Shown here piece by piece: positions 5,911-6,892 of a DNA stretch of 6,892 nt; the first letter of the stretch is position 1; every line of letters begins with the position of its first letter. The DNA comes from Kouleothrix aurantiaca (GTDB lineage Bacteria; Chloroflexota; Chloroflexia; Chloroflexales; Roseiflexaceae). The stretch is from assembly GCA_001399705.1 (NCBI GenBank), contig LJCR01000116.1:1-6892 (forward strand), given 5' to 3'. The position numbers were made by a program, and so were the translations under genes. The notes below the pieces were generated by a model. That model did not search any database. It was not told the DNA's origin and worked only from the letters and a program-made list of their open reading frames with translations.

Positions 5911-6892
5911 ATGCGACTCCACCTCTTCCCCATGCTGTTTGCCCTGTTTGTGTGGTGGTTCAGCACCGGCGTCATCATCTACCTCGACGGGCTGCCGCGC
6001 CGCACGTTTAAGTGGAGCTTTCTCGGCGGCACGCTGCTGATGTTCGCCGCGCTGTGGGGCCTGGCCGCCACCCGCAACGACACCAGCGTGATGGGCGCGT
6101 ACCTGGCCTTTACGTGGGGCACGCTGGCGTGGGGCTGGCAGGAAATGAGCTTCTACATGGGCTACGTGACTGGCCCGCGCCGCACGCCCTGCCCCGATGG
6201 CTGCGGCGGCCTGAAGCACTTCGGCCACGCCATTCAGACCAGCCTCTACCACGAGCTGGCGGTGGTTGCGGCGGCGGCGGCGGTGCTGGCGCTCACCTGG
6301 GGCGGCGCGAATCAGGTCGGCACATGGACCTTCCTGATCATGTGGTGGATGCACCAGAGCGCCAAGCTGAACGTGTTCTTTGGCGTGCGCAACCTGAGCG
6401 AAGAATTCCTGCCCGAGCACCTGCAGTTCCTGCGCAGCTTCCTCACCAAAAAGCCGATGAATGCCTTTTTCCCGATCTCGGTCACGGTTTCGACGGTGAT
6501 CACGGCGCTGCTGTTCGGGCGGGCATTCGCCGCTGGCGCAAGCGATTTTCAGGCGATTGGCTTCACGTTCCTGGGCTTCCTGATGGCGTTGGCCATTCTT
6601 GAGCACTGGCTGCTGGTGCTGCCCTTCCCCAGCAAGATCTGGGATTGGGGCCTGCGCTCGCGCGCCACGCTGCGGCCGGCTGGCGTCGAGGTGATCGCTG
6701 GGTTTCTGGGCGCGGGCAAGACCACGTTTGTCCGCCGGCTGCTGGCCACCGCCGACCCGAATGTGCGCACGGTGGTGCTGGTGAATGACTTCGGTGCGGT
6801 TGGCATCGACGGCGCGCTGCTGAACAATCGCGGCGCGGATGTCGTCGAGCTGCCGAACGGCTGCATTTGCTGCTCGCTGCGTAGCGACCTGG
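5911..6892 (+). CDS. puhE: PuhE-like photosynthetic complex assembly protein fused in frame to a CobW/COG0523 GTPase (3' partial)
   Basis: 327 codons are open from ATG 5911 (AGAAGGA at 5898-5904) to the window end with no stop. Residues 1 to about 250 are a polytopic PuhE/DUF3623-type protein with about seven hydrophobic segments, near 5-25, 36-53, 61-77, 113-130, 136-148, 185-203 and 215-239. Family-like stretches are GWQEMSFYMGYVTGPRR (75-91), LYHELAV (112-118), QSAKLNVFFGVRNL (149-162) and KPMNAFFPISV (181-191). In Rhodobacter, PuhE affects reaction-centre assembly and bacteriochlorophyll supply. After a short linker (about 251-258) the same frame becomes a G3E GTPase: Walker A GFLGAGKTT (264-272), VNDFGAVGIDGALL (291-304) and the metal-site motif NGCICCSLR (316-324). 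PuhE homologues normally end near residue 250, so this is a fusion and not a truncation. Walker B and the C-terminal domain lie outside. The GTPase's metal and its role are unknown. Confidence 0.88.
   Translation, partial: MRLHLFPMLFALFVWWFSTGVIIYLDGLPRRTFKWSFLGGTLLMFAALWGLAATRNDTSVMGAYLAFTWGTLAWGWQEMSFYMGYVTGPRRTPCPDGCGGLKHFGHAIQTSLYHELAVVAAAAAVLALTWGGANQVGTWTFLIMWWMHQSAKLNVFFGVRNLSEEFLPEHLQFLRSFLTKKPMNAFFPISVTVSTVITALLFGRAFAAGASDFQAIGFTFLGFLMALAILEHWLLVLPFPSKIWDWGLRSRATLRPAGVEVIAGFLGAGKTTFVRRLLATADPNVRTVVLVNDFGAVGIDGALLNNRGADVVELPNGCICCSLRSDL
6685..6892 (+). other. CobW/COG0523 (G3E-family) GTPase domain within the PuhE fusion
   Basis: This is the part of the preceding ORF from residue 259 on. 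The start VEVIAGFLGAGKTTFVRRLL is the usual first strand and P-loop of a CobW/P47K protein. VVLVNDFGAVGIDGALL corresponds to the conserved NEFGxxGIDxxLL segment, with Asp in place of Glu. VVELPNGCICCSLRSDL carries the CxCC metal-binding motif (C318, C320, C321) that defines COG0523. Known members handle cobalt (CobW), zinc (ZigA/ZNG1 type) or iron (nitrile-hydratase activators). There is no stop codon before it, no Shine-Dalgarno, and no plausible ATG start in this frame near the join. Separate translation is therefore unlikely. Confidence 0.88.

Noticed and set aside
6268..6282. (GCG)5 run as a microsatellite or phase-variable tract
   Set aside because: It encodes Ala residues in a membrane helix of PuhE. 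Changes by whole units keep the frame, so it cannot switch the gene off.
6012..6602. 196-codon + strand open frame within the puhE region
   Set aside because: PuhE family stretches are in the 5911 frame, which stays open to the window end. This frame is its shadow.

Overview
The window is a piece of a photosynthesis gene cluster from a filamentous anoxygenic phototroph of the Chloroflexota. The best fit is a Roseiflexus- or Kouleothrix-like member of the Chloroflexales. The M-type reaction-centre subunit has the Chloroflexus-type signature: no His at the accessory-bacteriochlorophyll position M182, and Leu at position M210 (R. sphaeroides numbering). A tetrahaem reaction-centre cytochrome follows it directly, and the DNA is GC-rich throughout. 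The genus assignment is inference from the sequence alone.

All genes are on the + strand, head to tail. Positions 2-919 hold the reaction-centre M subunit (pufM, or the M half of a fused pufLM; its 5' end lies outside). Positions 988-1950 hold pufC, the membrane-anchored tetrahaem cytochrome that re-reduces the special pair. Positions 2047-3498 encode a PucC/LhaA-family MFS protein, probably an assembly factor for pigment-protein complexes. Positions 3600-4505 are bchG, bacteriochlorophyll synthase, and 4573-5802 are bchP, geranylgeranyl reductase. An ORF starting at 5911 is still open at the window end. It encodes a full-length PuhE-like membrane protein that runs in frame into the N-terminal part of a CobW/COG0523 (G3E) GTPase.

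The genes form one functional series: reaction centre, electron donor, assembly factor, the two enzymes that attach and reduce the pigment tail, and a further assembly factor. Each of the five genes that begin in the window has its own Shine-Dalgarno sequence. I see no convincing internal promoter or intrinsic terminator, so co-transcription is plausible.

Two things stand out. The first is the PuhE-CobW GTPase fusion, which joins a photosystem assembly protein to a presumed metal-chaperone GTPase. The second is the architecture of the spacers. All four spacers downstream of pufC are built from degenerate tandem units of 7 or 8 nt, with a different unit in each. In three of them an inverted copy allows a hairpin just upstream of the next ribosome-binding site. 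The pufM-pufC spacer instead holds an ordinary 11-bp perfect hairpin. No RNA gene, CRISPR array, insertion sequence or other mobile element was found. No spacer exceeds about 110 bases.
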